Part shown: positions 16,627 through 23,731 of the stretch, piece after piece
Layout: every line of letters begins with the position of its first letter
How positions within the stretch are numbered: the first letter of the stretch is position 1
Source: an uncultured Candidatus Peregrinibacteria bacterium
GTDB lineage: Bacteria > Patescibacteriota > Gracilibacteria > Peribacterales > Peribacteraceae
Length of the DNA stretch: 31,778 nt
Reading direction: 5' to 3'
Assembly (NCBI GenBank): GCA_903822115.1
Contig: CAIJNU010000066.1
Location: 1 to 31,778 of the forward strand
Notes under the pieces: model-generated
What the model was told of the DNA's origin: nothing
Database searches by the model: none
Seen by the model: only the letters and a program-made list of their open reading frames with translations
Position numbers and translations under genes: made by a program

Positions 16627-17319
16627 TTACTTCCACCCCTTCACTTTCAACGCCTCCTTCGCCGCAGCCTGCTCCGCACGCTGTTTGCTGTTACCTGTTC
16701 CCTGTGCAACCTCCTCCGCGCCAATGAAGACCGCTGACGTGAATTTTTTGTCGTGATCCGGGCCGTCTTCCTCCACCACCTCGTAGTGCGGTGTGACGCC
16801 TACCTTGTCCTGCACGATCTCTTGGAAAAGACTCTTTTCATCCTTGTGCTTGCCGGCCGCGAGCAACTTCGCCAAATCCTGCAGGATGAACTGCAGACAA
16901 AATTCCTGCACCGTCTCGAAGCCCCGATCGAGATAGATCGCGCCGATGAGAGCTTCTAGCGCATTGGCGAGCGTCGATTGCTTGTTGCGGCCGTCACTCG
17001 CTTCCTCGCCGCGGCTCATAAAGAGATACTCACCGAGCTTGAGCTCCCGAGCGACCACTGCGAGGTGATCGCCCTGCACCAGGGCCGATCGCCAATTCGT
17101 GAGTTCGCCCTCCGACTTGCCCGAGAGACGGAAGAGGTACTCCGTCGTCACGAGCTCGAGTACCGCATCACCGAGGAATTCCAGTCGTTCGTTGTTGCCA
17201 TGGGTGCGGCTCTCCCGCGACGCGGATCTGTGCACGAGCGCCTGCATCAGCAACTCCTTATCATGGAACCGAACGCCGATGGTCTTCTCGAGAAGTGCGG
17301 AGGAAGCTGGAGGAGGCAT
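16627..17319 (-). CDS. rnc: Ribonuclease III
   Basis: 230 residues. It cuts double-stranded RNA, including rRNA precursors. The signature NERLEFLGDAVL is at 43-54; the second catalytic segment LANALEALIGAIYLD is at about 117-131, carrying Glu122. A double-stranded-RNA-binding domain fills about 160-228 (ending in the Ala/Lys-rich RAEQAAAKEAL helix). The frame is open to 17412, but the extra residues are Ser/Leu-rich and non-homologous. ATG at 17319 lies 7 bases after TACACT and starts the family domain. nusB lies upstream on the same strand behind its own promoter. Confidence 0.96.
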   Translation of the reverse strand: MPPPASSALLEKTIGVRFHDKELLMQALVHRSASRESRTHGNNERLEFLGDAVLELVTTEYLFRLSGKSEGELTNWRSALVQGDHLAVVARELKLGEYLFMSRGEEASDGRNKQSTLANALEALIGAIYLDRGFETVQEFCLQFILQDLAKLLAAGKHKDEKSLFQEIVQDKVGVTPHYEVVEEDGPDHDKKFTSAVFIGAEEVAQGTGNSKQRAEQAAAKEALKVKGWK

Positions 17320-17326
17320 TGGGGAC

Positions 17327-17332
17327 AGTGTA
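17327..17332 (-). promoter_or_regulatory. -10 element of rnc
   Basis: TACACT on the minus strand, 7 bases before the ATG at 17319. Weak -35 (TTCTCA with a 17-base spacer). Confidence 0.5.
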
Positions 17333-17370
17333 GGAGAGGAAGAAGATGATGAGAAGAGAAGAAGGCATGA

Positions 17371-17446
17371 AGGACATAGGACGTAGGACGTAGCAGAAAG
17401 AGTATTCACCAATACCTACGTCTTACGTCCTACTTCCTACGTCCTA
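17371..17446. repeat. Inverted repeat built from 7-bp TAGGACG units
   Basis: The left arm (17371-17393) holds three AGGACGT-like units; the right arm (17416-17438) is its complement at 20 of 23 positions, with a 22-base loop, and more CGTCCTA units run on to 17446, over the nusB stop codon. The short tandem unit combined with inversion suggests a slipping or mobile repeat that also acts as the 3' end of nusB. Confidence 0.75.
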
Positions 17447-17848
17447 CTTTGCGTGCGCTATCGCATTCAACACCCCGTTCACAAATTTTCCCCCTTCCTC
17501 CGTCCCGTACTCCTTGGCAATTTCAATCGCTTCGTTCATGACGACGGCGGCGGGCGCATCCGCGCCGAAGAGCAGCTCGTAGGCGCCGATGAGTAGAATG
17601 GACCTTGAGATGGGATCCATGCGCTCGATCGGCCACTCAGGCGCGTGTTTCTGCACCGATTCAATAACCTCCCGCTCGCGCGTAAGCACTCCGTCGAGCA
17701 GAGCCTCCGCGAACGGGGTATCAATCTCTCCCAACTCCTGTCCATCGCGAAGGAGGGCCGATTGAGGTTCGATCAGCTCCTGCCGCTTCTCGCGCTCGAA
17801 GAGCACTTGCATGACGGCAATGCGCGATAGGTGGCGACGGCGAGCCAT
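17444..17848 (-). CDS. nusB: Transcription antitermination factor NusB
   Basis: 134 residues, all-helical NusB fold. Together with S10 it binds boxA RNA and promotes rRNA transcription. Visible: basic N-terminus MARRRHLSRIAVMQVLFE, a central helix with PISRSILLIGAYELLF, and the conserved end (NEAIEIAKEYG, GKFVNGVLNAI). ATG at 17848 is chosen because the residues upstream (Pro-rich) are unlike the family and TACCAT with a TTGAGA -35 precedes it. The last codons overlap the 7-bp repeat region. Confidence 0.95.
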   Translation of the reverse strand: MARRRHLSRIAVMQVLFEREKRQELIEPQSALLRDGQELGEIDTPFAEALLDGVLTREREVIESVQKHAPEWPIERMDPISRSILLIGAYELLFGADAPAAVVMNEAIEIAKEYGTEEGGKFVNGVLNAIAHAK

Positions 17849-17859
17849 AGGCTGCGGGT

Positions 17860-17887
17860 ATGGTAGAGGTTTTTGGGGGATTCTCAA
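17860..17887 (-). promoter_or_regulatory. nusB promoter
   Basis: TTGAGA (17887-17882), a 16-base spacer and TACCAT (17865-17860) on the minus strand, 11 bases before the ATG. Predicted leader about 4 bases. Confidence 0.65.
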
Positions 17888-17899
17888 TGGGAGGAATCC

Positions 17900-18409
17900 T
17901 CACTTGTTCTCTATCCAAAATCGCATTGTCGGCACCGGCCTCCCCTCAACCTCTATCTCATCCCAAAAGACTCCGCCGTTCTTCTCGATCACGGTACGAG
18001 AGGCGACGTTCTCTTTGTTACAAGTGATCAGAACTCGCTCAATCCCAAGTTGCCTCGCTTTCTCAAGAGCCATGCGAAGCATCTGTGTCCCATACCCTTT
18101 TTGGCGCCGACTCGGCCGGATCGCGTACCCGATGTGTGCGCCAAGCCTCTCCAGAGCCGGCGTGAGACGATGGCGAATATTGACGTGCCCGATGTACTCG
18201 CCATCCTCAATCAACCAGTACGTCGTGGATGGCACGAATCCTTCGGGAAGATCCTCACCCCGCGCATCCTTCCGCACGCGCTCGAGATATTCATCCACGG
18301 TGCTACAGGAGAGGAGCGCGTACGCTCCAGGGATAATCTCTGATCCAAATTCAACCAATGCCTCCTCGAAGCTCTTTCGGTATCGATCCGATGGCTCAAC
18401 GAGTTCCAT
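17900..18409 (-). CDS. GNAT-family N-acetyltransferase
   Basis: 169 residues. GNAT enzymes move an acetyl group from acetyl-CoA to an amine. The acetyl-CoA site RRQKGYGTQML is at about 104-114, preceded by the beta strand GAHIGYAI and the HVNIRH strand; the C-terminal NKENVASRTVIEKNGG is typical of the RimJ/RimL and related subgroups. Substrate unknown; ribosomal-protein or small-molecule acetylation are both possible. The frame is open upstream to 18442, but the ATG at 18409 is 6 bases after TACAAT, and the domain starts there. Confidence 0.85.
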   Translation of the reverse strand: MELVEPSDRYRKSFEEALVEFGSEIIPGAYALLSCSTVDEYLERVRKDARGEDLPEGFVPSTTYWLIEDGEYIGHVNIRHRLTPALERLGAHIGYAIRPSRRQKGYGTQMLRMALEKARQLGIERVLITCNKENVASRTVIEKNGGVFWDEIEVEGRPVPTMRFWIENK

Positions 18410-18415
18410 ACAAAA

Positions 18416-18421
18416 ATTGTA
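18416..18421 (-). promoter_or_regulatory. -10 element of the GNAT gene
   Basis: TACAAT on the minus strand, 6 bases before the ATG at 18409. The -35 is weak (ACTTGA with a 17-base spacer). Confidence 0.55.
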
Positions 18422-18459
18422 CTCCTCGGAATCATTCTTCAAGTCCTCTTACAACCACC

Positions 18460-18645
18460 TCACGCTTTGACGCGTGTGATCCCCTTCAGCGCCTTATCGG
18501 CTTTGTTCTTGGGTTCGGCGATCGTGGCATACGGAGAGTTCTGGAGATTGCGCATTCGGCGCACCTCGTGGAGTACGAAGATACTATGCTGCATACGCCC
18601 ATTGCTCTTGGGCTTGCGTTTCTTTGGTGTAGGTCGCTTGGCCAT
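18460..18645 (-). CDS. rpmF: Probable 50S ribosomal protein bL32, Cys-free form
   Basis: 61 residues, very basic. The N-terminus (MAKRPTPKKRKPKS followed by Arg, Gln and hydrophobics) resembles bL32, and the neighbourhood (rnc, nusB) fits rpmF. The Cys-x2-Cys pairs of the zinc-binding bL32 form are missing; the C-terminus is Lys/Ala-rich. The alternative is another small basic RNA-binding protein. Its promoter is the best-formed leaderless one in the window, in line with strong expression. Confidence 0.55.
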   Translation of the reverse strand: MAKRPTPKKRKPKSNGRMQHSIFVLHEVRRMRNLQNSPYATIAEPKNKADKALKGITRVKA

Positions 18646-18653
18646 GGGCGTAA

Positions 18654-18682
18654 AGGATAGGGATACGAAATACTGCGGTCAA
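18654..18682 (-). promoter_or_regulatory. Promoter of the bL32-like gene
   Basis: TTGACC (18682-18677), a 17-base spacer, TATCCT (18659-18654), then 8 bases to the ATG at 18645. Transcription should begin at the start codon. Confidence 0.75.
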
Positions 18683-18691
18683 GCCGGTCTC

Positions 18692-19393
18692 TCACCAACT
18701 TCGCCTTCTATTGCCCGAAATGGCGAGCATGAAGCGTAGTACGTAGAGGAAGAGGTTGAAGATATCGAGATAGAGGCTGATGGCGAGGAGGAAGGGATTG
18801 ACCCCGGCTCTCCCCATCCGCTGAATGCGCTGGATATCGAAGGCGGTGAAGAGCGCGAAAATGACAACGCCGGCGCCGGAGACGAGGAGTTCCGTCGCTC
18901 CGGTCTGGAGACTGGGGAAAAAGATCTGCAAGAGACCGACACCGATCAATCCGATGATCCCGATGAAGAGCGCCTTGCCCATCACACCGAGATTCCAGCT
19001 CGTCGTGCGCGCGAAGACTGCGGCGGCCGCGGCCATGAAGGCCGTCGCGCCGAACGCGTTGATGAGAATGTTTCCGCCGTCAACGTACCCGGTGACAACG
19101 GAGAGGATGATCGGCGTGACCGTGATGCCGGAGAGGAGCGGAAAGAGACCAAAGAGCAGAATATTGAGCGGGCTCTGATTCACCCACCAACGCGACGTGA
19201 AGATGATCGCGAGTTCCGCGATGACGAAGACGAAGATGATCCCGCCGCTGAGCAGTGCTTCTGCGAATTGCATGCCGACGAAGGTGCCCACGAGCGTGAG
19301 CGCCATGGCGAGGGCGAAGAGACCGTAGACCTGCGCCTCGACCGAACGCGGGAGGATGACGGGCTGGCTGTGAGCGGGTGAGTAGGTATCCAT
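18692..19393 (-). CDS. Bax inhibitor-1 (BI-1/YccA) family membrane protein
   Basis: 233 residues with about seven membrane helices. The family (TMBIM/BI-1, including YccA and YetJ) comprises pH-sensitive calcium-leak channels or protease modulators; the bacterial role is often unclear. The signature is in the last third: ALFTAFDIQRIQRMG, followed by NPFLLAISLYLDIFNLFLYVLRF. The Asp residues of that segment correspond to the conserved acidic pair. The N-terminal 25 residues are polar. The frame is open to 19435, but the -10 box overlaps the next upstream ATG (19405), so ATG at 19393 is preferred. Confidence 0.92.
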   Translation of the reverse strand: MDTYSPAHSQPVILPRSVEAQVYGLFALAMALTLVGTFVGMQFAEALLSGGIIFVFVIAELAIIFTSRWWVNQSPLNILLFGLFPLLSGITVTPIILSVVTGYVDGGNILINAFGATAFMAAAAAVFARTTSWNLGVMGKALFIGIIGLIGVGLLQIFFPSLQTGATELLVSGAGVVIFALFTAFDIQRIQRMGRAGVNPFLLAISLYLDIFNLFLYVLRFMLAISGNRRRSW

Positions 19394-19403
19394 AGGTGGC
19401 GGC

Positions 19404-19432
19404 ATTTTAGAATGGGGGATGGAGACATTCAA
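19404..19432 (-). promoter_or_regulatory. Promoter of the BI-1 gene
   Basis: TTGAAT (19432-19427), a 17-base spacer, TAAAAT (19409-19404), then 10 bases to the ATG at 19393. Confidence 0.7.
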
Positions 19433-19520
19433 CAACTTCTCGGCTTATTTGAGAGGCTTTTTTGCTTTCCAGAACACCTTCCGTACCTGCGGAACCCTCC
19501 TTCATTTCCGGGGCATTTTG

Positions 19521-19529
19521 TGGTATACT
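19521..19529 (+). promoter_or_regulatory. Extended -10 promoter of the pilin-like operon
   Basis: TGG followed by TATACT (19524-19529), i.e. an extended -10, 11 bases before the ATG at 19541. Predicted leader about 4 bases. Confidence 0.6.
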
Positions 19530-19540
19530 TACTGGATTTC

Positions 19541-20356
19541 ATGAAACAAATTTTCGCATCAATCCTCGGCCTCACGGCGCTCAAACCGACGATGGCGTGG
19601 GCATTCGATATCCCGCCCCCGAGCGGCGGAGGCGGCGCCGAGGGGCTCGCGGGGTACGTGGGACAGATCATCCCCGTTCTGCAAATCCTCTTCGTAGGTG
19701 TTGCGTTCCTCATGCTCGTCACATACGCGGGGAAAATGATTGTCTACAGTTCGCAGGAAAGCTCGCACACCGAATCGAAGATGGCGTACCTGTACCTCGC
19801 GGTCGGAGGCATTCTCGTGGCGGTCGCAGGATGGGCGGCACAGGCATTCGCCCCGGGCATCGAAGGTGTGGGGGGGCAGGTCGTCTTCCTCTCGAACATT
19901 GAAGCACCTCTCATGAACGCCATCCTCTACCTGAAGCTGGCCCTCGCGACCGCGCTCATGGTCAATATCGTCCTCCAATCGTTCCGCCTCATCAGTTCCG
20001 AGGGAGAACAAGCAAAGGTCGATCGCGCCAAGAAACGTCTCTTCAACAGCTTCGTCGGCGTCGCCGTCGTGCTCCTCGCGAACTCCATCATCCTCTCCGC
20101 CAACCCCGGATCGGGATCCGCCGACCTCACATACGCCATCGCGGAAGTCATCGGACTGTGCAACTTCCTCATTTCCCTCATCGGCACGGGCGTCATCATC
20201 GCGATCATCGTTGCGGGTGTCCTGCTCATCTTCTCGGTGAACGAATCCCTGATTCAAAAAGTGAAGCACATCATCTTCACGTGCATCTTCATCCTCGTGA
20301 TCCTGCTCATCTCCTACACGCTCATCAATTTCTTCCTCAATGTTCCCGTCGTCTGA
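19541..20356 (+). CDS. Membrane protein with three VirB2/TrbC-like hairpins (A)
   Basis: 271 residues: a signal-like N-terminus (1-21, ending AWA), a Pro/Gly-rich stretch, then three similar units, each of two membrane helices joined by a short polar loop: about 40-104, 122-187 and 200-266. The loops carry Ser/Glu then Lys/Arg (for example SSEGEQAKVDRAKK). One such unit matches the general form of type IV secretion pilins (VirB2/TrbC, and the T4SS-pilin family common in CPR bacteria). Related roles are pilus subunit or membrane channel. It overlaps the next gene by one base (TGATG), so the two are translationally coupled. The open frame upstream to 19412 is ignored because the promoter lies inside it. 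Confidence 0.75.
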   Translation: MKQIFASILGLTALKPTMAWAFDIPPPSGGGGAEGLAGYVGQIIPVLQILFVGVAFLMLVTYAGKMIVYSSQESSHTESKMAYLYLAVGGILVAVAGWAAQAFAPGIEGVGGQVVFLSNIEAPLMNAILYLKLALATALMVNIVLQSFRLISSEGEQAKVDRAKKRLFNSFVGVAVVLLANSIILSANPGSGSADLTYAIAEVIGLCNFLISLIGTGVIIAIIVAGVLLIFSVNESLIQKVKHIIFTCIFILVILLISYTLINFFLNVPVV

Positions 20357-21234
20357 TGGCTTTCCTCTCTCTCCTGATCGGCTGGTTCGGCATTCCCGCG
20401 GCGAAAGCCGCGGACATCCAGGGCGTCATCGACTCCGTGGGCGGAATGCTCCCGAGCGCCAGCAGTTTCGTCTCGGAGAGTTCAGGTGCGAACGTCGGAG
20501 GACTCAACGGCATCATGATCACTGTGGTGGAGCAAATCCGGCCGATCTTCGCGGTAATCGCGCTCCTCCTGATCGTCGTAATGGGATTTCGAATGGTCAT
20601 CTCGCAAGAGGATGAAGTGCGCGAAAAGGCGAAGACGTTCATTATCGAATGCGTGACGGGGTTGATCCTCGCCTACCTCTGCTCCCCTTTCATCAACGCC
20701 TTCTACGGCACGAGCGGCGAGGTGCCACGGGGAGATGTCGCGGGAGGCGCTTCCATCCTTTCGGACACGGTCATGGTCATCATCAACTGGTCGCTCGGGC
20801 TCGTCGCGGTGCTTGCCATGTTCAGCATCATCGCGTCATCGCTCCAGGCGCTTATGAAATCCGGAAGTGAGGAAGGAACGGCATCACTGCGCCGCACCGT
20901 CTTCACCGTCGTCTCCGGCATCGTGATCATCGTGATACGCGAGGTACTCGTCCTCACGATGGGCCTCACGCCCAACGCTGCTGTGCTCCCGGGACAAGCG
21001 GATTCTTACCGCCTTGCCTCAACCCTGATCGGCTTCGTCGATTTCATTCTGGCTTGGGCGACGCTGATAGCGGTCGCCATCGTCATCTACGCCGGAATCC
21101 GCATCATCCTGAGCTTCGGAAAACAAGAGCAGGTGACGAAGGCGCGCGATCTCATATTCCGCGCACTCATCGGATTGGTAATCATCGGCGTGAGCTTCGC
21201 GCTTGTGCACTTCGTCGTCAGCGCGATAGCATGA
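20356..21234 (+). CDS. Membrane protein with three VirB2/TrbC-like hairpins (B)
   Basis: 292 residues. Short signal-like N-terminus (to about residue 19, AKA), a Ser/Gly-rich region, then three two-helix units: about 52-116, 135-203 and 220-290. The first and third match the pilin pattern best (helix ending in FRM or GIRIIL, loop with SQEDEVREKAK or GKQEQVTKAR, then GLILAYL or IGLVIIG helix). It starts at the A of the TGA stop of gene A, so the two products are probably made in similar amounts and may form one complex. There is no Shine-Dalgarno. It ends directly against the stop of the convergent folP-like gene. Confidence 0.75.
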   Translation: MAFLSLLIGWFGIPAAKAADIQGVIDSVGGMLPSASSFVSESSGANVGGLNGIMITVVEQIRPIFAVIALLLIVVMGFRMVISQEDEVREKAKTFIIECVTGLILAYLCSPFINAFYGTSGEVPRGDVAGGASILSDTVMVIINWSLGLVAVLAMFSIIASSLQALMKSGSEEGTASLRRTVFTVVSGIVIIVIREVLVLTMGLTPNAAVLPGQADSYRLASTLIGFVDFILAWATLIAVAIVIYAGIRIILSFGKQEQVTKARDLIFRALIGLVIIGVSFALVHFVVSAIA

Positions 21235-22047
21235 TCATCTGGATCGAGACATCCTGAGCGCCGCTTCGACCGCTTCTCTGGTTTGAGCAATGTCGTGCGT
21301 TCGGATGAATCCTGCGCCGTGCAAAACCGCAATCGCCGTGGCGGCAAGCGTGGCGGGGAGGCGATCTTTCGGCGGGAGATTGCGCTGCCCGGCGAGGAAC
21401 GACTTGCGGGAGGGACTGACAAGCAACGAATACCCGAGAGACGCGAACTGTTCGAGGTGCGCGAGGATTTCAAATGAGTAACGCGCGTCGGCGGAAACGA
21501 AATGTCCAAGCCCCGGGTCGAGGATGATCTTCGCCGCGGCAATCCCCTTCTGCGTTGCGAGGCGACTGCGCTCCTCCAGGAAATCTCTCACCGTCACGAT
21601 GACGTCAGCATACTGACGGGGCTCGACCGTCGTGCGGGGCGACGCATCTTTCGCATACATGAGAATAATGGAAGCTTTCATCTTCGCGACGATTTCGAAC
21701 ATCGCACCATCCGCTCTGCCCGCCGTCACATCGTTGACTATGGTCGCCCCCTCGCAGAGAGCCGCCTCCGCAACGGACGCCTTGTACGTGTCGACGGAAA
21801 TGACGGCGTCCGGGAAAGAAGATCGGATCCCCCGAATGACCGGAACGATCCGCCTGAGCTCTTCCTCCGCCGACACATCTGATGACGCAGGCCCCGTCGA
21901 TTCTCCGCCCACCTCGATCACATCCGCTCCATCCCGAAGCATCTCTCCTGCGCGCTCTATTGCTGCAACGGAATCTGCAAATTTTCCGCCGTCGAAGTAC
22001 GAGTCCGGCGTGACGTTGAGAATGCCGACGATGCGAACGCGATCCAT
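21235..22047 (-). CDS. folP: Dihydropteroate synthase-like protein, divergent
   Basis: 270 residues, TIM barrel of the pterin-binding type. In DHPS this joins p-aminobenzoate to the pterin diphosphate. Conserved: GILNVTPDSYFDGG (8-21), VGGEST (47-51), SVDTY (84-88), NDVTAG (105-110), DPGLG (177-181), SRKS (213-216) and RTHD (249-252). Departures: the Arg of GGESTRP is Gly52, the MH of the MHxxG strand is Met-Tyr (130-131), and the Lys after DPGxGFxK is lacking. It may still be a DHPS or have another pterin-related role. ATG at 22047 follows TACACT by 7 bases. No other folate gene is in the window. Confidence 0.8.
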   Translation of the reverse strand: MDRVRIVGILNVTPDSYFDGGKFADSVAAIERAGEMLRDGADVIEVGGESTGPASSDVSAEEELRRIVPVIRGIRSSFPDAVISVDTYKASVAEAALCEGATIVNDVTAGRADGAMFEIVAKMKASIILMYAKDASPRTTVEPRQYADVIVTVRDFLEERSRLATQKGIAAAKIILDPGLGHFVSADARYSFEILAHLEQFASLGYSLLVSPSRKSFLAGQRNLPPKDRLPATLAATAIAVLHGAGFIRTHDIAQTREAVEAALRMSRSR

Positions 22048-22054
22048 GCCCGAA

Positions 22055-22060
22055 AGTGTA
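22055..22060 (-). promoter_or_regulatory. -10 element of the folP-like gene
   Basis: TACACT on the minus strand, 7 bases before the ATG at 22047, the same spacing as rnc. Confidence 0.5.
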
Positions 22061-22094
22061 CGCGATTCACCATGCGAACGGATGAAATTTTCGC

Positions 22095-22100
22095 TACGAT
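22095..22100 (+). promoter_or_regulatory. -10 element of the phosphomannomutase gene
   Basis: TACGAT, 8 bases before the ATG at 22109. It lies 35 bases from the oppositely directed -10 of folP, so the two promoters share the same small region. Confidence 0.5.
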
Positions 22101-22108
22101 TGCCCCGC

Positions 22109-23488
22109 ATGACGATCAATCCCCAGATTTTCCGCGCCTACGACATCCGCGGCAGAGCCGATGGCGACCTCTCCGAAGAGATCTACTACCTCCTCGGCAA
22201 AGCGTTCGGCTCCACTCTTCGGGAACTCTACGGACTCGAGCATCCGCGCGTTGCCCTCGGAAGAGACATGCGAACACATGGAGTCGGCTTCGAGAAGGCA
22301 ACCATGGAAGGCCTCCTCTCCTCCGGCTGCGAGGTGCTGATGATCGGCGAAACGCCGAGCCCCGTGAACTACTTCGTCATCTGCGAACGCAAGTTGGACG
22401 GAGGACTCCAGATCACCGCGAGCCACAATCCGAAGGAGGACAACGGCCTCAAGCTGCAGATCCGAGACGCGGCCGCCTTCGCCGGAGAGGACATCCAGAA
22501 ATTGCGGCAACGCATCGAGGAGGGGCGCTTCGTCGAGGGAGAGGGCCGAGTCGAAACCATCGACGGACTGGGAGAGTATCTCAATTGGCTCCAAGGAAAT
22601 TTCTCAGAGGCGGGAAAGGGCATGACCGTAGCGTTCGACGCCGGCAACGGTATGGAAGGACCGGCGGGCACGGAAATATTCAAGCGCGTCGGCGCGAAGG
22701 CAACGGGGCTCTATACGACTCCCGACGGAACATTCCCCAATCACGCCGCCGACCCGAGCAAGTTCGAAACGCTTCGCGAACTGCAAGCACTCGTCGTCTC
22801 GTCGAAAGCCTCTATCGGCTTCGCGTTCGACGGGGACGGGGATCGTCTCGGCATCGTGGACGAGCGCGGAACCATCCGCACCTGCGACGAGGTGCTCCTG
22901 CTGCTCGCGCAGGATTACCTGAAGCGATTCCCGGGCACTCCCGTGGTCTTCACGGTCAGCATGTCGTCGACGCTCGAGACGGAAATCCTCAAGTGGGGCG
23001 GGAAGCCCGTTATGTGCGAGGTCGGACACTCCTTCGTGGAGCACGTCATGCGCAAGACCGGCGCGATGCTCGGCGGCGAACAGTCGGGGCATTTCTTCCT
23101 CGAAGACGTGGCGCACGGTTACGACGACGCGCTCATCGTGGCGCTGCAAATTCTCGACATCCTGAGGCGATCAGGCACACCCCTCTCCGCGCTCTGCGCG
23201 GACTTCCCCAAGGTTTTCCTCGCGCACGAACGAAGACCCGCGTGCCCCGACGACAAGAAAATCGATGTCGTCAGACGTGCGACCGAGTACTTCAAGCAAT
23301 CGTATCCGGTTAATACGATCGATGGGGCGCGCATCGACTTCGGAGGCGGCGCCTGGGCCAGCATCCGCTACAGCAACACGAGTCCCAAGCTCAGCATTTG
23401 CATCGAGGCGAGATCCGAGGACAAGCTCAAATCAGTGGAGGAGCTGGTACTCGGTCATTTACGCACGTATCCCGACATCTCCTGGTGA
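22109..23488 (+). CDS. manB: Phosphomannomutase/phosphoglucomutase
   Basis: 459 residues, complete alpha-D-phosphohexomutase. It interconverts 6- and 1-phosphates of mannose or glucose for envelope glycans. Landmarks: N-terminal FRAYDIRG, phosphoserine Ser105 in TASHNP, metal loop DGDGDR (241-246), sugar-binding loop GGEQSGH (322-328), and a C-terminal phosphate-binding RYSNTSPKLS. All active-site elements are present. The gene sits divergent to the folP-like gene. The frame is open far upstream (to 21632), overlapping that gene; the family N-terminus and TACGAT support ATG at 22109. The symbol is tentative because PMM and PGM cannot be separated by eye. Confidence 0.93.
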   Translation: MTINPQIFRAYDIRGRADGDLSEEIYYLLGKAFGSTLRELYGLEHPRVALGRDMRTHGVGFEKATMEGLLSSGCEVLMIGETPSPVNYFVICERKLDGGLQITASHNPKEDNGLKLQIRDAAAFAGEDIQKLRQRIEEGRFVEGEGRVETIDGLGEYLNWLQGNFSEAGKGMTVAFDAGNGMEGPAGTEIFKRVGAKATGLYTTPDGTFPNHAADPSKFETLRELQALVVSSKASIGFAFDGDGDRLGIVDERGTIRTCDEVLLLLAQDYLKRFPGTPVVFTVSMSSTLETEILKWGGKPVMCEVGHSFVEHVMRKTGAMLGGEQSGHFFLEDVAHGYDDALIVALQILDILRRSGTPLSALCADFPKVFLAHERRPACPDDKKIDVVRRATEYFKQSYPVNTIDGARIDFGGGAWASIRYSNTSPKLSICIEARSEDKLKSVEELVLGHLRTYPDISW

Positions 23489-23535
23489 TACGGAATTTGA
23501 CGGAGGAAAAAGATGCTCTCGATCCACCACTCTGC

Positions 23536-23541
23536 TAGACT
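23536..23541 (+). promoter_or_regulatory. -10 element of the 57-residue gene
   Basis: TAGACT, 8 bases before the ATG at 23550. It is the same hexamer as in the tuf promoter. Confidence 0.5.
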
Positions 23542-23549
23542 CCCCTCCG

Positions 23550-23723
23550 ATGTGGCCTTTTCGTCGGAAGCGTGAAGAGGAGAGGACCGGCATCGCCAAG
23601 AAGATCGTCGTCGGTCTGATCATCGGCGGCGCCATCACATCGATCATCGGCAAGAAACTCCTGGACAAGAAAGAGCACGAACACGACGAGGAGGATGACA
23701 AATCGGGAACCGAAAACGAGTAA
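23550..23723 (+). CDS. Small membrane-anchored protein, 57 residues
   Basis: A short ORF with a basic start (MWPFRRKREEE), one hydrophobic helix at about 18-34 (IVVGLIIGGAITSIIG) with a Gly/Ala-rich face, and an acidic, His-containing tail (KKEHEHDEEDD). No known family. The pattern is that of a single-pass peptide with a charged tail. Evidence for expression is the TAGACT box 8 bases upstream. Convergent with the asparaginase gene, 8 bases apart. Confidence 0.6.
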   Translation: MWPFRRKREEERTGIAKKIVVGLIIGGAITSIIGKKLLDKKEHEHDEEDDKSGTENE

Positions 23724-23731
23724 CCCCGTGA

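Noticed and set aside
22072..23313. 413-codon plus-strand ORF overlapping the phosphomannomutase gene
   Set aside because: Arg/His-rich shadow in another frame of a recognised enzyme gene.
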